Assembly: GCF_004121075.1 (NCBI RefSeq)
Contig: NZ_RHLN01000001.1
Coordinates: forward strand, 186,001 to 250,000
Source: Lutibacter sp. HS1-25
GTDB lineage: Bacteria; Bacteroidota; Bacteroidia; Flavobacteriales; Flavobacteriaceae
Direction of reading: 5' to 3'
Length of the DNA stretch: 64,000 nt
This document shows, piece after piece, positions 44,912 to 53,309 of this stretch; within the stretch, counting starts at the first letter, position 1; the number at the start of each line of letters is the position of its first letter. The position numbers were made by a program, and so were the translations under genes. The notes beneath the pieces are model-generated. The model did not search any database, was not told the DNA's origin, and saw nothing but the letters and a program-made list of their open reading frames with translations.

Positions 44912-45487
44912 ATGAAAAATTATTTTGCACACGAAACAGCTGTAATCGACGAAAATTGTGAAATAGGTTCAGGTACTAAAATCTGGCATTTTAGTCATAT
45001 AATGTCTAATTCAAAAATGGGTGAAAAATGTAATATTGGGCAAAATGTAGTTGTTTCTCCTGGGGTTGTTTTAGGTACAAATGTAAAAGTTCAAAACAAT
45101 GTGTCTATTTATTCAGGTGTTATTTGCCAAGACGATGTTTTTTTAGGGCCATCAATGGTTTTTACCAATGTTATAAACCCCCGAAGTGCAATTATACGAA
45201 AAGATGAATACAAACAAACTTTGGTAAAAAAAGGTGCAAGTATTGGTGCAAATGCAACCATTATTTGTGGTAATGAAATTGGTGAATATGCCATGATTGG
45301 TGCTGGTGCCGTTGTAACAAAACCTGTTTTACCTTATGCTTTGGTAGTTGGAAATCCTTCAAAACAAATAGGTTGGATTAGTGAGTACGGACAACGATTG
45401 AATTTTGATGAAAACGGATTGGCAGTTTGTATAGAAAGCGGTGAGAAATATCAATTAACAAGCAATAAAGTTGTGAAAATTTCCTAA
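44912..45487 (+). CDS. sugar N-acetyltransferase, WbpD/WlbB-like left-handed beta-helix
   Basis: A 191-residue acyltransferase from the ATG at 44912; the open frame extends upstream into deoC but that part is not coding. Hexapeptide repeats form a left-handed helix ([22 protein letters not shown]). Family-specific segments are [41 protein letters not shown] and [29 protein letters not shown]. Relatives N-acetylate UDP-2-acetamido-3-amino-dideoxyglucuronate during O-antigen synthesis. It is not in a polysaccharide cluster here, so the true substrate is uncertain. Confidence 0.85.
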   Translation: MKNYFAHETAVIDENCEIGSGTKIWHFSHIMSNSKMGEKCNIGQNVVVSPGVVLGTNVKVQNNVSIYSGVICQDDVFLGPSMVFTNVINPRSAIIRKDEYKQTLVKKGASIGANATIICGNEIGEYAMIGAGAVVTKPVLPYALVVGNPSKQIGWISEYGQRLNFDENGLAVCIESGEKYQLTSNKVVKIS

Positions 45488-45496
45488 TTAGCTACA

Positions 45497-47554
45497 ATGA
45501 AAAAATTACGATTCCTATTTTTATTATTAGTTTCAACAAGCGTTTTTTCTCAAATCGAAAAATATCCAGTTTTTAAAAATTGTGACACACTTCAAATAGC
45601 GCAATTAAAAACATGTTTTAAAAATGAACTTGAAAATACCATTTTAAAACAATTTGTGACTCCAACAAACGTAGTTCAAGATAATTACAAGGGAACGGTA
45701 AATATTGTTTTTGTAGTAACTTCTGAAGGAAATTTTAAATTGATTTATGTAAATTCTCCATACAAAGAAATTGAAGAAGAAGTAAAGCGTGTGTTTAAAA
45801 ATTTACCTAAAATTACACCAGCTAAATACAACAACCATTCTGTTGAAATGCAATTTGGTTTTCCTTTAAAAATTCCTTTAAACGAAAATATTCCTGAAGA
45901 GGTTGTTGAAAAACCAACCAATGTTGTTTTGGTTGAACCTAAAAAAGAACCTTTAGACACCCTTAAAAAATCGCTATTTCCTGAGCTTAAAAGTCAGTTA
46001 AATATACCTTTTGTGCATTCAGCTTACAATTCGTACGACTATTACATCAATAAAGGTGAAAATACGCACACAGCTATGAAACCTTATGTTTATAGTGAAG
46101 TATTGCCTTATGTAAATATTGAAGCACAAAAAACCGAGCTATTACAAGATAGAAAAACGTGGTTTGGTAGAAAATTATGGAATGAGCATTTGGTTGATGT
46201 GCAAGGTAAAGATTTTTGGATAACATTGGATTTGCCAATTGATTTACAATTAGGTAAAGACAGTCAGGGAGTTACTACATTTAACAACACAAGAGCACTT
46301 CAAATAAACGGAGGGATTACTAAAAAATTCAGTTTTTCAACGACCTTTTACGAAAGTCAGGGAAGATTTGCTACTTATTTTAATGAATATGCGGAGTTGA
46401 TTAAACCCGATGGTGGAAATCCGGCAACCATTCCTGGTCGCGGTATTGCAAAAGAATATATAACAGATGCGTATGATTATCCTGTTGCGGAGGCTTATTT
46501 GTCTTTTACACCTAATAAATATTTTAATTTTCAGTTTGGAAATGGTAAAAATTTTATTGGTGACGGGTATCGTTCTTTGTTGCTGTCTGATGTAGCTTCG
46601 CCTTTGCCATATTTTAAAATAAATACCAATTTTTGGAAAATTCAATATACCAATCTTTGGATGTGGGCGCAAGATATTAGACCAGAGTTAACAGTAGACG
46701 GGGCTTACAAGCAAAAGTTTATTGCAGTACATTACTTAAGTTGGAACATTACAAAAAAGTTAAATTTGGGATTGTATGAATCTGTAATTTGGGATGATAC
46801 AAACGGTAGAGGTTTTGATGTAAGTTATCTCAATCCAATTATTTTTTATACAGCGGTTGAATTTGCAACAGGTTCCAGAGCGGGTAATGTGTTGCTTGGT
46901 GCAAATTTAAAATACAAGTTCGATAAAGTTTCACTGTACGGGCAATTAGTTTTAGATGAATTTAGAGCTTCAGAAATGACAAGCAATAGCGGTTGGTGGG
47001 CAAATAAATTTGGTTATCAATTGGGTGCAAAGTTTTTTAATGCGTTTAAAGTTGATAATTTATATTTTCAGGTTGAATTTAATGCCATTAAACCATATAC
47101 GTATTCTCACGATGAGCTAAATTATAATTTTGGACACAACAATCAGCCTTTAGCGCACTTATGGGGCGCCAATTTTAGAGAAGCTATTGGTATTGCCAGT
47201 TATAATTACAAACGCTTGTATGCAGAAGCAAAAGTGGTTGTAGGTAAAAAAGGATTTGATTTTAATACTGTTGCTGATTCTTATAGTTATGGTGGTGATA
47301 TATACAGAGATAACGACGATAGAAAATCTGATTATGGAAATAGTATAGGTCAAGGTAATACAACCAATGTTTTTATTGGCGATTTACAGTTGGGTTATTT
47401 GGTAAATCCGGCTACAAATTTGAAATTTTTTACCAGAGTTGCTTTTAGAAGTTTTAAACCAACTACAGATACTGCTATTTTAAAAACCGCAAACAACACT
47501 TGGATTTCAGTAGGTTTAAAAACAGACTTGTTTAACTGGTATTTTGATTTTTAG
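45497..47554 (+). CDS. remB: RemB-like gliding motility protein with N-terminal TonB_C-like domain
   Basis: A 685-residue exported protein (signal peptide about 1-18, SVFSQ). Residues about 20-130 align with the C-terminal domain of the TonB-like proteins upstream: YPVFKNCDTLQIAQLKTCF, then LPKITPAKYNNHSVEMQFGFPLKI. The remaining 550 residues are an outer-membrane beta-barrel-like region resembling Flavobacterium RemB (FGNGKNFIGDGYRSLLLSD, FDVSYLNPIIFYTAVEF). RemB mutants glide poorly; the protein's mechanism is not known. It is 9 bp after the acetyltransferase gene. The RemB call is from recollection of the family, not from a search. Confidence 0.7.
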   Translation: MKKLRFLFLLLVSTSVFSQIEKYPVFKNCDTLQIAQLKTCFKNELENTILKQFVTPTNVVQDNYKGTVNIVFVVTSEGNFKLIYVNSPYKEIEEEVKRVFKNLPKITPAKYNNHSVEMQFGFPLKIPLNENIPEEVVEKPTNVVLVEPKKEPLDTLKKSLFPELKSQLNIPFVHSAYNSYDYYINKGENTHTAMKPYVYSEVLPYVNIEAQKTELLQDRKTWFGRKLWNEHLVDVQGKDFWITLDLPIDLQLGKDSQGVTTFNNTRALQINGGITKKFSFSTTFYESQGRFATYFNEYAELIKPDGGNPATIPGRGIAKEYITDAYDYPVAEAYLSFTPNKYFNFQFGNGKNFIGDGYRSLLLSDVASPLPYFKINTNFWKIQYTNLWMWAQDIRPELTVDGAYKQKFIAVHYLSWNITKKLNLGLYESVIWDDTNGRGFDVSYLNPIIFYTAVEFATGSRAGNVLLGANLKYKFDKVSLYGQLVLDEFRASEMTSNSGWWANKFGYQLGAKFFNAFKVDNLYFQVEFNAIKPYTYSHDELNYNFGHNNQPLAHLWGANFREAIGIASYNYKRLYAEAKVVVGKKGFDFNTVADSYSYGGDIYRDNDDRKSDYGNSIGQGNTTNVFIGDLQLGYLVNPATNLKFFTRVAFRSFKPTTDTAILKTANNTWISVGLKTDLFNWYFDF

Positions 47555-47657
47555 GATTTGGTTGAATAATAAAAATTATTTCAAAGTAATTTGTTGAAAT
47601 TGGCAAGTTTTAAAGCTAAAAGTTTAAATTTGAAATCAAATTAAATATGCCTAAAAC

Positions 47658-48638
47658 ATGTCAAAAATTGAAGTAACTACACTTTCAAATGCCAACGGAT
47701 TGGTATTGGAAATATCCAATCTAGGTGCAACTATTATAAGTTTAAATGTCCCTGATAAAAACAAGCAACTTGTAAATGTTGTGGTTGGTTTAGAAGCCGA
47801 AGATTTTAATAAAGAACCTTATTTAAGTAATTATACTTATTTAGGAACTTCAATTGGAAGATATGCAGGAAGAATTTCGAAAGGTGAATTTAAAATTGAA
47901 GGTAAATCGTATCCAATTTATAATGAAAATGGGGTGCATTTGCACGGTGGAAAAATAGGTTTTGATAAAAAATATTGGAATGTTGAACATTTAGATAAAG
48001 GCAAAAACCCTTTTGTAACTTTTTCTTGTGAAAGTGAACATTTAGAAGAAGGTTATCCAGGAAATTTAAACGCAACAGTTACTTACCAATTAACCGAAAA
48101 AAACGAAGTTAAAGTTACCTATAAAGCAACTACAGATGAAGCAACACCAGTAAACTTAACCAATCATGCTTATTTTAATTTGAATGGAAAAGATTCAATT
48201 TTAGACCATAAATTAAAATTAAACAGCAAGCAATATTTAGAAGTTGATTCGCAATTAATTCCTTCAGGGAAATTGATAAATTCAAAAAATACCAGGTTCG
48301 ATTTTAATGAAGAATCGGTTATAGGAAGACCAGATTTTATAGGTTTTGACGATACATTTGTTTTGGAAGAAGGTTTTTTAAAAGCGGTTTTAACGGCTCC
48401 AAAAACAGGTATTCAAATGAAAGTTTATACCAATCAGCCAGCTTCTGTTATATATACCCCTGTTTTGTTAGAAGGTGTGCCTTTTAAAAATGGTGTGAGT
48501 TACTCAAAATTTTCAGCGATTTGTTTTGAAACTCAAAATTTTCCGGATGCGCCAAACAATGCTCATTTTCCTTCAAGTATTTTACATCCAAATGAAATAT
48601 ATTCAAACGAATCTATATTTGAATTTTCAATTGTGTAG
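47658..48638 (+). CDS. galM: galactose mutarotase (aldose 1-epimerase)
   Basis: A 326-residue beta-sandwich enzyme interconverting alpha and beta anomers of hexoses. Catalytic and binding marks are SIGRYAGRI, NGVHLHGGKIGFDKKYW, VNLTNHAYFNLNG (base His) and the C-terminal CFETQNFPDAPNNAHFPS with the catalytic Glu. No signal peptide, so cytoplasmic. It could help supply the proper anomer to the sugar pathways encoded nearby. Confidence 0.93.
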   Translation: MSKIEVTTLSNANGLVLEISNLGATIISLNVPDKNKQLVNVVVGLEAEDFNKEPYLSNYTYLGTSIGRYAGRISKGEFKIEGKSYPIYNENGVHLHGGKIGFDKKYWNVEHLDKGKNPFVTFSCESEHLEEGYPGNLNATVTYQLTEKNEVKVTYKATTDEATPVNLTNHAYFNLNGKDSILDHKLKLNSKQYLEVDSQLIPSGKLINSKNTRFDFNEESVIGRPDFIGFDDTFVLEEGFLKAVLTAPKTGIQMKVYTNQPASVIYTPVLLEGVPFKNGVSYSKFSAICFETQNFPDAPNNAHFPSSILHPNEIYSNESIFEFSIV

Positions 48639-48654
48639 GTTGCGTTGCGTTAAG

Positions 48655-48750
48655 GATAGCAGCGGCATCCTTTTTTGTAATGTAGCTTAGCGAAATTACA
48701 AAAAAGATATAGCGGATAGCCTGACCGAAGGGAACGCCCAAAGTATAAAA
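48655..48750. repeat. intergenic GC-richer palindromic repeat
   Basis: AAGGATAGCAGCGGCATCCTT (a short hairpin, 48651-48672 region) and ATAGCGGATAGCC with GACCGAAGGGAACGCCC stand out from the AT-rich background. This wording is familiar from decayed repeats scattered between genes in many Flavobacteriaceae genomes, and the region 28290-28370 has a related CGCTATC motif. No coding potential. Confidence 0.5.
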
Positions 48751-48803
48751 ATATAAAGTTTTATGATTCTTAAATGTGAATCGATACCATTATAATTAAA
48801 CCA

Positions 48804-48832
48804 AAAAAAAGAGGCCAATAGCCTCTTTTTTA
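48804..48832. terminator. bidirectional terminator before aqpZ end
   Basis: GAGGC-CAATA-GCCTC flanked by eight A's and six T's lies between galM and the minus-strand aquaporin gene and serves mainly the latter. Confidence 0.85.
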
Positions 48833-48850
48833 ATATGATTTAATGAAATA

Positions 48851-49537
48851 TTATTCTTCGGGAGAGATGAATTTGTAAACCAATCCGGCTAAAATAGCGC
48901 CAATAATTGGAGCTACCCAAAACAACCATAATTGACCCATAGCCCAATCTCCAACAAATAAAGCCTGACTTGTACTACGTGCAGGATTTACAGATGTATT
49001 TGTAACAGGGATGCTGATTAAGTGAATTAGCGTTAAAGCAAGCCCAATTGCCAAGCCAGCAAAACCTTTTGGTGCTTTTGAATGTGTTGCGCCTAAAATA
49101 ACAATTAAAAACATAAATGTCATTACAATTTCAGTAATTAAAGCAGCCATTAAGTTGTAACCTTCAGGCGAATGTTCACCGTAACCATTAGCGGCAAAAC
49201 CACCTATAGAGGTAAAATCTTTTTGACCAGTTACAATAAGGTATAAAATACCAGCACCAGCAATACCGCCTAATACTTGTGCAATAATGTAAGGTATCAA
49301 TTCTTTTTTATCAAAACGACCACCAATCCAAAGGCCGATAGATACTGCTGGATTTAAGTGGCAACCAGAAATATGTCCAATTGCATACGCCATTGTAACT
49401 ACTGTTAATCCAAAAGCCAATGCAACACCTGCAAATCCAATTCCTAAATCTGGCACACCAGCGGCTAAAACAGCGCTACCGCAACCGCCCAATACCAACC
49501 ATAAAGTACCAATAAATTCTGCTACTAATTTTTTCAT
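48851..49537 (-). CDS. aqpZ: aquaporin Z
   Basis: A 228-residue inner-membrane water channel with six transmembrane helices and two re-entrant loops. Both NPA boxes are present: [13 protein letters not shown] in the first half and [13 protein letters not shown] in the second. The Arg after the second NPA fits the selectivity filter. The start [27 protein letters not shown] is typical of AqpZ. Gene with its own leader hairpin and terminator. Confidence 0.95.
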   Translation of the reverse strand: MKKLVAEFIGTLWLVLGGCGSAVLAAGVPDLGIGFAGVALAFGLTVVTMAYAIGHISGCHLNPAVSIGLWIGGRFDKKELIPYIIAQVLGGIAGAGILYLIVTGQKDFTSIGGFAANGYGEHSPEGYNLMAALITEIVMTFMFLIVILGATHSKAPKGFAGLAIGLALTLIHLISIPVTNTSVNPARSTSQALFVGDWAMGQLWLFWVAPIIGAILAGLVYKFISPEE

Positions 49538-49563
49538 AATTTTTTAAATGTTAGTTATTAATT

Positions 49564-49580
49564 ACAACCTTTTAGGTTGT
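49564..49580 (-). promoter_or_regulatory. leader hairpin and -7 box upstream of aqpZ
   Basis: ACAACC-TTTTA-GGTTGT forms a 6-bp hairpin in the presumed leader, 27-43 bp before the ATG. On the minus strand TAAATTTG (49597-49590), a full -7 match, lies just upstream, so the hairpin would be near the 5' end of the mRNA. Confidence 0.45.
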
Positions 49581-49653
49581 CTAGTTATTCAAATTTAACA
49601 GATAAAAATTGAAAATCGAAAATTATTTTTCAATTAGTGGTTTTTAAAACATT

Positions 49654-49690
49654 AAAAAAGCTGTTTAAATTAAATTTAAACAGCCTTTTT
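49654..49690. terminator. intrinsic terminator of the 49734-50447 gene
   Basis: GCTGTTTAAAT (49660-49670) pairs with ATTTAAACAGC (49674-49684), with A's on the left (T's on the minus strand) and T's on the right. Confidence 0.85.
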
Positions 49691-49733
49691 ATATGAACTC
49701 CATTTCCAAAGGAAAAGAGTTAGGGATAGGATT

Positions 49734-50447
49734 TTATTTTTTAAAACTAGCTATAACCGCTTTTGTATAGTTGTTTGCAGTACCATTTATATTGTCTGGC
49801 TCATCAATTCTGGTTGTAACATAAGCTGCCAATTGTTTGTCTTCAGGTAAATCTAAATTGTAAACCATTGTTTCTAAAATAAAGCTATATGAAGTTTGAG
49901 TTTCTAATGATTTAGGGACATAGGTACCGTAGGAATCAAAAGTTTTAGGGTTGTATAAAAAACCTGATGGATAAGCCCACGGACTGTAATAACCTCCGTA
50001 AAAGCCATAAGAATATACAGGAATATATGGAGGGAAATATGCATTTAAAGATTCGCCAGCATAATACCCACCTTCTTCAGTAGATTTTACATTTGTTAAT
50101 TTATCTTTTAAAACAGTTAAAACTACGCCGTTATAACCTTCGGTTTCAAACAATTGTTTAACCTGAGCTTTTCTCTCTTCTGTCATTTTGTCTTCAGGTT
50201 TTAAATCTGGATGTTGTGAATGACTAGCGTAAGCGTTTAATCCTTTGGCTTTTAATTGTTTTACCATATCATTTTCAAATGCTTTTCGTACATTTTCATT
50301 AGCAGTTCTGGCAATTACCAATATTTTTTTTGTTTTGATAGCTGCAATATTATCTGCCGCCCATTTATTTTCTACGTGAATGCTTGAACAACCTAAAATT
50401 GTAATAGCAATTGCGAAAAGAATAATAGAATAAAATGTGTTTTTCAT
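49734..50447 (-). CDS. lipoprotein of unknown function (DUF4136-like)
   Basis: A 237-residue protein if started at the ATG at 50447, which gives a proper lipoprotein signal (MKNTFYSIILFAIAITILGC). An upstream in-frame ATG at 50477 would add a 10-residue non-signal extension. Residues about 35-110 form an alpha/beta part (IKTKKILVIARTANENVRKAFENDMVKQLKAKG), and a Tyr/Pro/Gly-rich loop follows (PPYIPVYSYGFYGGYYSPW). It resembles DUF4136-type lipoproteins in general build only. Single gene, minus strand. Confidence 0.65.
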   Translation of the reverse strand: MKNTFYSIILFAIAITILGCSSIHVENKWAADNIAAIKTKKILVIARTANENVRKAFENDMVKQLKAKGLNAYASHSQHPDLKPEDKMTEERKAQVKQLFETEGYNGVVLTVLKDKLTNVKSTEEGGYYAGESLNAYFPPYIPVYSYGFYGGYYSPWAYPSGFLYNPKTFDSYGTYVPKSLETQTSYSFILETMVYNLDLPEDKQLAAYVTTRIDEPDNINGTANNYTKAVIASFKK

Positions 50448-50607
50448 AAGTAGTTTATTTTTTTGAAAAACAAACATACTAAATTCTTAAGGATTTTTTA
50501 AAAATTAAACATTTACTTTAAATAATTGGTTATTTTAAAATATTAAAGTTGTTTTTTTAAGATCATTGTTTAATTTTATATTCAATTTAAAAAACTACGC
50601 TAGAGCT

Positions 50608-52056
50608 ATGAAAATTTACTTTTTAAACCAACTTTTTTTGATAAAACAGGTATTTTTATTTTGTATTGTTTTTTTTGTAAGTAATATAAATGCCCAAATA
50701 TCATACGATGCCGTTTCAAATAAAAACATTTCTATAGGTACATACGGAAGAGTTGGCGTTGATTGGTCTTTTGATGATGACAGGTCTATTGGACGTCGTT
50801 TAAATTTAAACAATATGGGTAGTATTGGTGGTAGATTAGAAGAACAAGATTATTTAGAAATTGCACCATCGTTTCATTTTACCCCAAAAGAAGGTGATGA
50901 AACCGTTATCCATGCACAGGTTAGAATGTCGTTTTATTCAAACAGTTTAACAACTTTTGCCAATAGTTCAACTTCTAGTACAGGTGGTTTGGCAATGTCT
51001 TTACCCGAAATGTTTGTGCAAGCACGTAATATTGGCGGCAAAGATTTAAATATTTGGGTAGGTGCTAGATTGTATAGAGGAACCGATTTGCATATTGCTG
51101 ATCATTTTTATTTTAACGATCATTCGGGGCAAGGTTTTGGAATTGAATACAAAAAAACCAGATTTAGTTCACTTTTTATAGCTTCAACAGATACAACTTC
51201 AACTGTTCCTCCTTATTTTTATTTAAATATCAAATCAGGTACACCTAGCGCAGCACTTAGACAAAGAAATGTTATAAATATTGAACAGGATGTTGATTTA
51301 AATGAAGAAAATAAATTAACCATTTTAGGAGAATACCATCGTATGCCTAACGGTCAAAGTGAAGTTGAAATAGATTCTATTGAAACGATTGTTAATTTTC
51401 CATCTGATCACGGTTTTGTTATTGGAGCCAGACATCATATAAATTTTAAAAAAATGAAAGCAGGATCTTTTAACGATTTTTCAATTAGATATGGAACAGG
51501 TATTGCAAACGGTGGAGATGGAGGAATGTCTAGAACCTGGCTCACATTTGGAGCTGCCGATACATTGGCACTTAATTTTAGAGGTGCTTATTCTTTGGCA
51601 ATTGTAAATCATTCCGTTTTAAATTTATCAGAAAAGCATACGTTAAACCCTTATCTAATTTTTACCACCAGCAAAGGAGGTGCAGATACCAACGGTATGA
51701 GTGAAACATACTTTGGGAAAGAGGTTTATAATAAAAAAGTTGATTTTACAGTAGGAGCAAGAGAAGAGTTTTATATCTCAGACTTTTTTCACTTGTTGAC
51801 TGAAATACATTATTCGCAACGAAAGGATGGCGAAAACCCTTTTGCAACAATGCTTAAATTTAGTGTAGCACCCGTATATGTTCCTACCGGAAAAAAAGAT
51901 ATTTGGGCAAGACCACATATTAGATTTGTGGCTTCAGTTGCGCGTTACAACGACTTTGCCATGAAAACACTTTATTCACCTTACCTACAGTTTGCAGGTA
52001 GTAAAAGATGGGGATCCTACTTTGGTGTAAAAGCAGAATGGTGGGTATGGAATTAA
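50608..52056 (+). CDS. LamB/maltoporin-family carbohydrate porin
   Basis: A 482-residue protein from the ATG at 50608, which opens a signal peptide (FCIVFFVSNINAQ); the open frame reaches back to a TTG at 50566 but that part is not signal-like. Porin-type strands recur (SIGTYGRVGVDWSFDD, LEIAPSFHFTP, KDLNIWVGARLYRG). The final strand WGSYFGVKAEWWVWN ends in aromatic residues as in LamB. It would pass oligosaccharides across the outer membrane. Adjacent to the sugar-use genes starting at 52124, convergent with them. Confidence 0.85.
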   Translation: MKIYFLNQLFLIKQVFLFCIVFFVSNINAQISYDAVSNKNISIGTYGRVGVDWSFDDDRSIGRRLNLNNMGSIGGRLEEQDYLEIAPSFHFTPKEGDETVIHAQVRMSFYSNSLTTFANSSTSSTGGLAMSLPEMFVQARNIGGKDLNIWVGARLYRGTDLHIADHFYFNDHSGQGFGIEYKKTRFSSLFIASTDTTSTVPPYFYLNIKSGTPSAALRQRNVINIEQDVDLNEENKLTILGEYHRMPNGQSEVEIDSIETIVNFPSDHGFVIGARHHINFKKMKAGSFNDFSIRYGTGIANGGDGGMSRTWLTFGAADTLALNFRGAYSLAIVNHSVLNLSEKHTLNPYLIFTTSKGGADTNGMSETYFGKEVYNKKVDFTVGAREEFYISDFFHLLTEIHYSQRKDGENPFATMLKFSVAPVYVPTGKKDIWARPHIRFVASVARYNDFAMKTLYSPYLQFAGSKRWGSYFGVKAEWWVWN

Positions 52057-52087
52057 AAGGTTTTAAATCTAAAAAAAGAGGTATTGG

Positions 52088-52125
52088 ATTGCTCTTAAAA
52101 TGAACTCATTTTAAGAGCAATTTTT
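52088..52125. terminator. strong terminator between convergent porin and permease genes
   Basis: ATTGCTCTTAAAATG (52088-52102) and its inverse (52107-52121) form a perfect 15-bp stem with a 4-nt loop and T-tract; the right arm abuts the last codon of the minus-strand permease remnant. Confidence 0.9.
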
Positions 52126-53309
52126 ATAAATTAAATATTGAAAGTAAAAAAACTACTGCAAAACTAACAATTGAAAGTAACGTTGTCATGGCAGTCCAGC
52201 TTTTAAATGTTTGTTTTTCAGTTAAGCCTAAATATTTACTTACCAACCAAAAGCCACTATCGTTTACGTGAGACATAATAGATGCGCCAGAGGCAATTGC
52301 CAATACTAACAATGCTTTGTTAAACTCAGAGATATCTACACCCAATAAAGGAGCTGTAATTCCTGCGGCTGTAATCATTGCTACAGTGGCTGAACCTTGT
52401 AAGATTCTAATAATTACAGCCGCTAAAAAAGCAAATAATAAAACACTAACTCCTTCATTAGCAAAATAATTGGCGACCATTTCACCAGTTCCTGTATTTA
52501 CCAATATTTGTTTAAAAACACCTCCAGCACCTGTTAACAAAATTATGATACCTGCAGGTTCCATAGATTTGGTTGAAATAGTAAGTAAAGATGCTTTGCT
52601 AAATCCTCTTTTAATTCCTAATAAATACCAAGCCCACACCTGGATAATTAGCTGTTTTTATTTCGCCTTCTAAAATTTTAGGTGCTGCAACAAAAATCTT
52701 TTTAGAAATAAAATTTGCAAATAAAGGACCTGAAACAATGGCTGTTGGAATACCAACTACAAACCCTAATAAAATAACCCAACCTAAATCGGCTTTTAAA
52801 ATATCGGCTACAGCAACGGGTCCAGGCGTTGGCGGAATAAAAGCATGGGTTATCGCCAAACCAGCTAATAGTGGTATCCCGTACAATAATAAAGATTTTT
52901 TTGTTTTTCGTTGAAGAGAATAAATGAGTGGTACTAAAATTATAAAGGCAACATCAAAAAAAACAGGAATTGCAATAAAAAAACCTGTAATTACCAATGC
53001 CCAAGTTGCATTTTTTTCTCCAAATTTTTGAAGTAAATAATTAGCCAAAGCTTCAGCTCCGCCCGAATGTTCTAAAATTGCCCCAAAAAATGCTCCCAAA
53101 CCAACTACCATTGCAACAAAACCTAAAGTGTTACCCATTCCTTGCTGCATAGTAGTAATAATGGTTAAAGGATCCATTCCTGAAACAATACCAACAATAA
53201 TACTTGCAATTAGGAAAGCTATAAAAGCTTGTATTTTAAGTTTTAGAATTAAAAAAAGTAATACGATAACACCAATAAATACTGCAGAAAGTAATGTTAA
53301 ATCAATCAT
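52124..53309 (-). pseudogene. disrupted GntP-family gluconate/sugar-acid permease
   Basis: Two reading frames encode the two ends of one GntP-type permease. The first (53309 to 52611) starts MIDLTLLSAVFIGVIVLLFL and has TTMQQGMGNTLGFVAMVVGLGAFFG and THAFIPPTPGPVAVAD. It runs out at VGLVFIRN. The second, in another frame (to 52124), starts WAWYLLGIKRGFSK and has ILLTGAGGVFKQILVNTG and HVNDSGFWLVSKY. Together they total about 390 residues against about 440 in the family, so roughly 50 residues around helices 7-8 are also missing at the junction near 52630. The start overlaps the GH3 stop (ATGA). Transport is unlikely. Confidence 0.82.

Noticed and set aside
50566-50607. TTG start for the porin gene
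   Set aside because: The 14 extra residues would precede a signal peptide that properly begins at the ATG at 50608.
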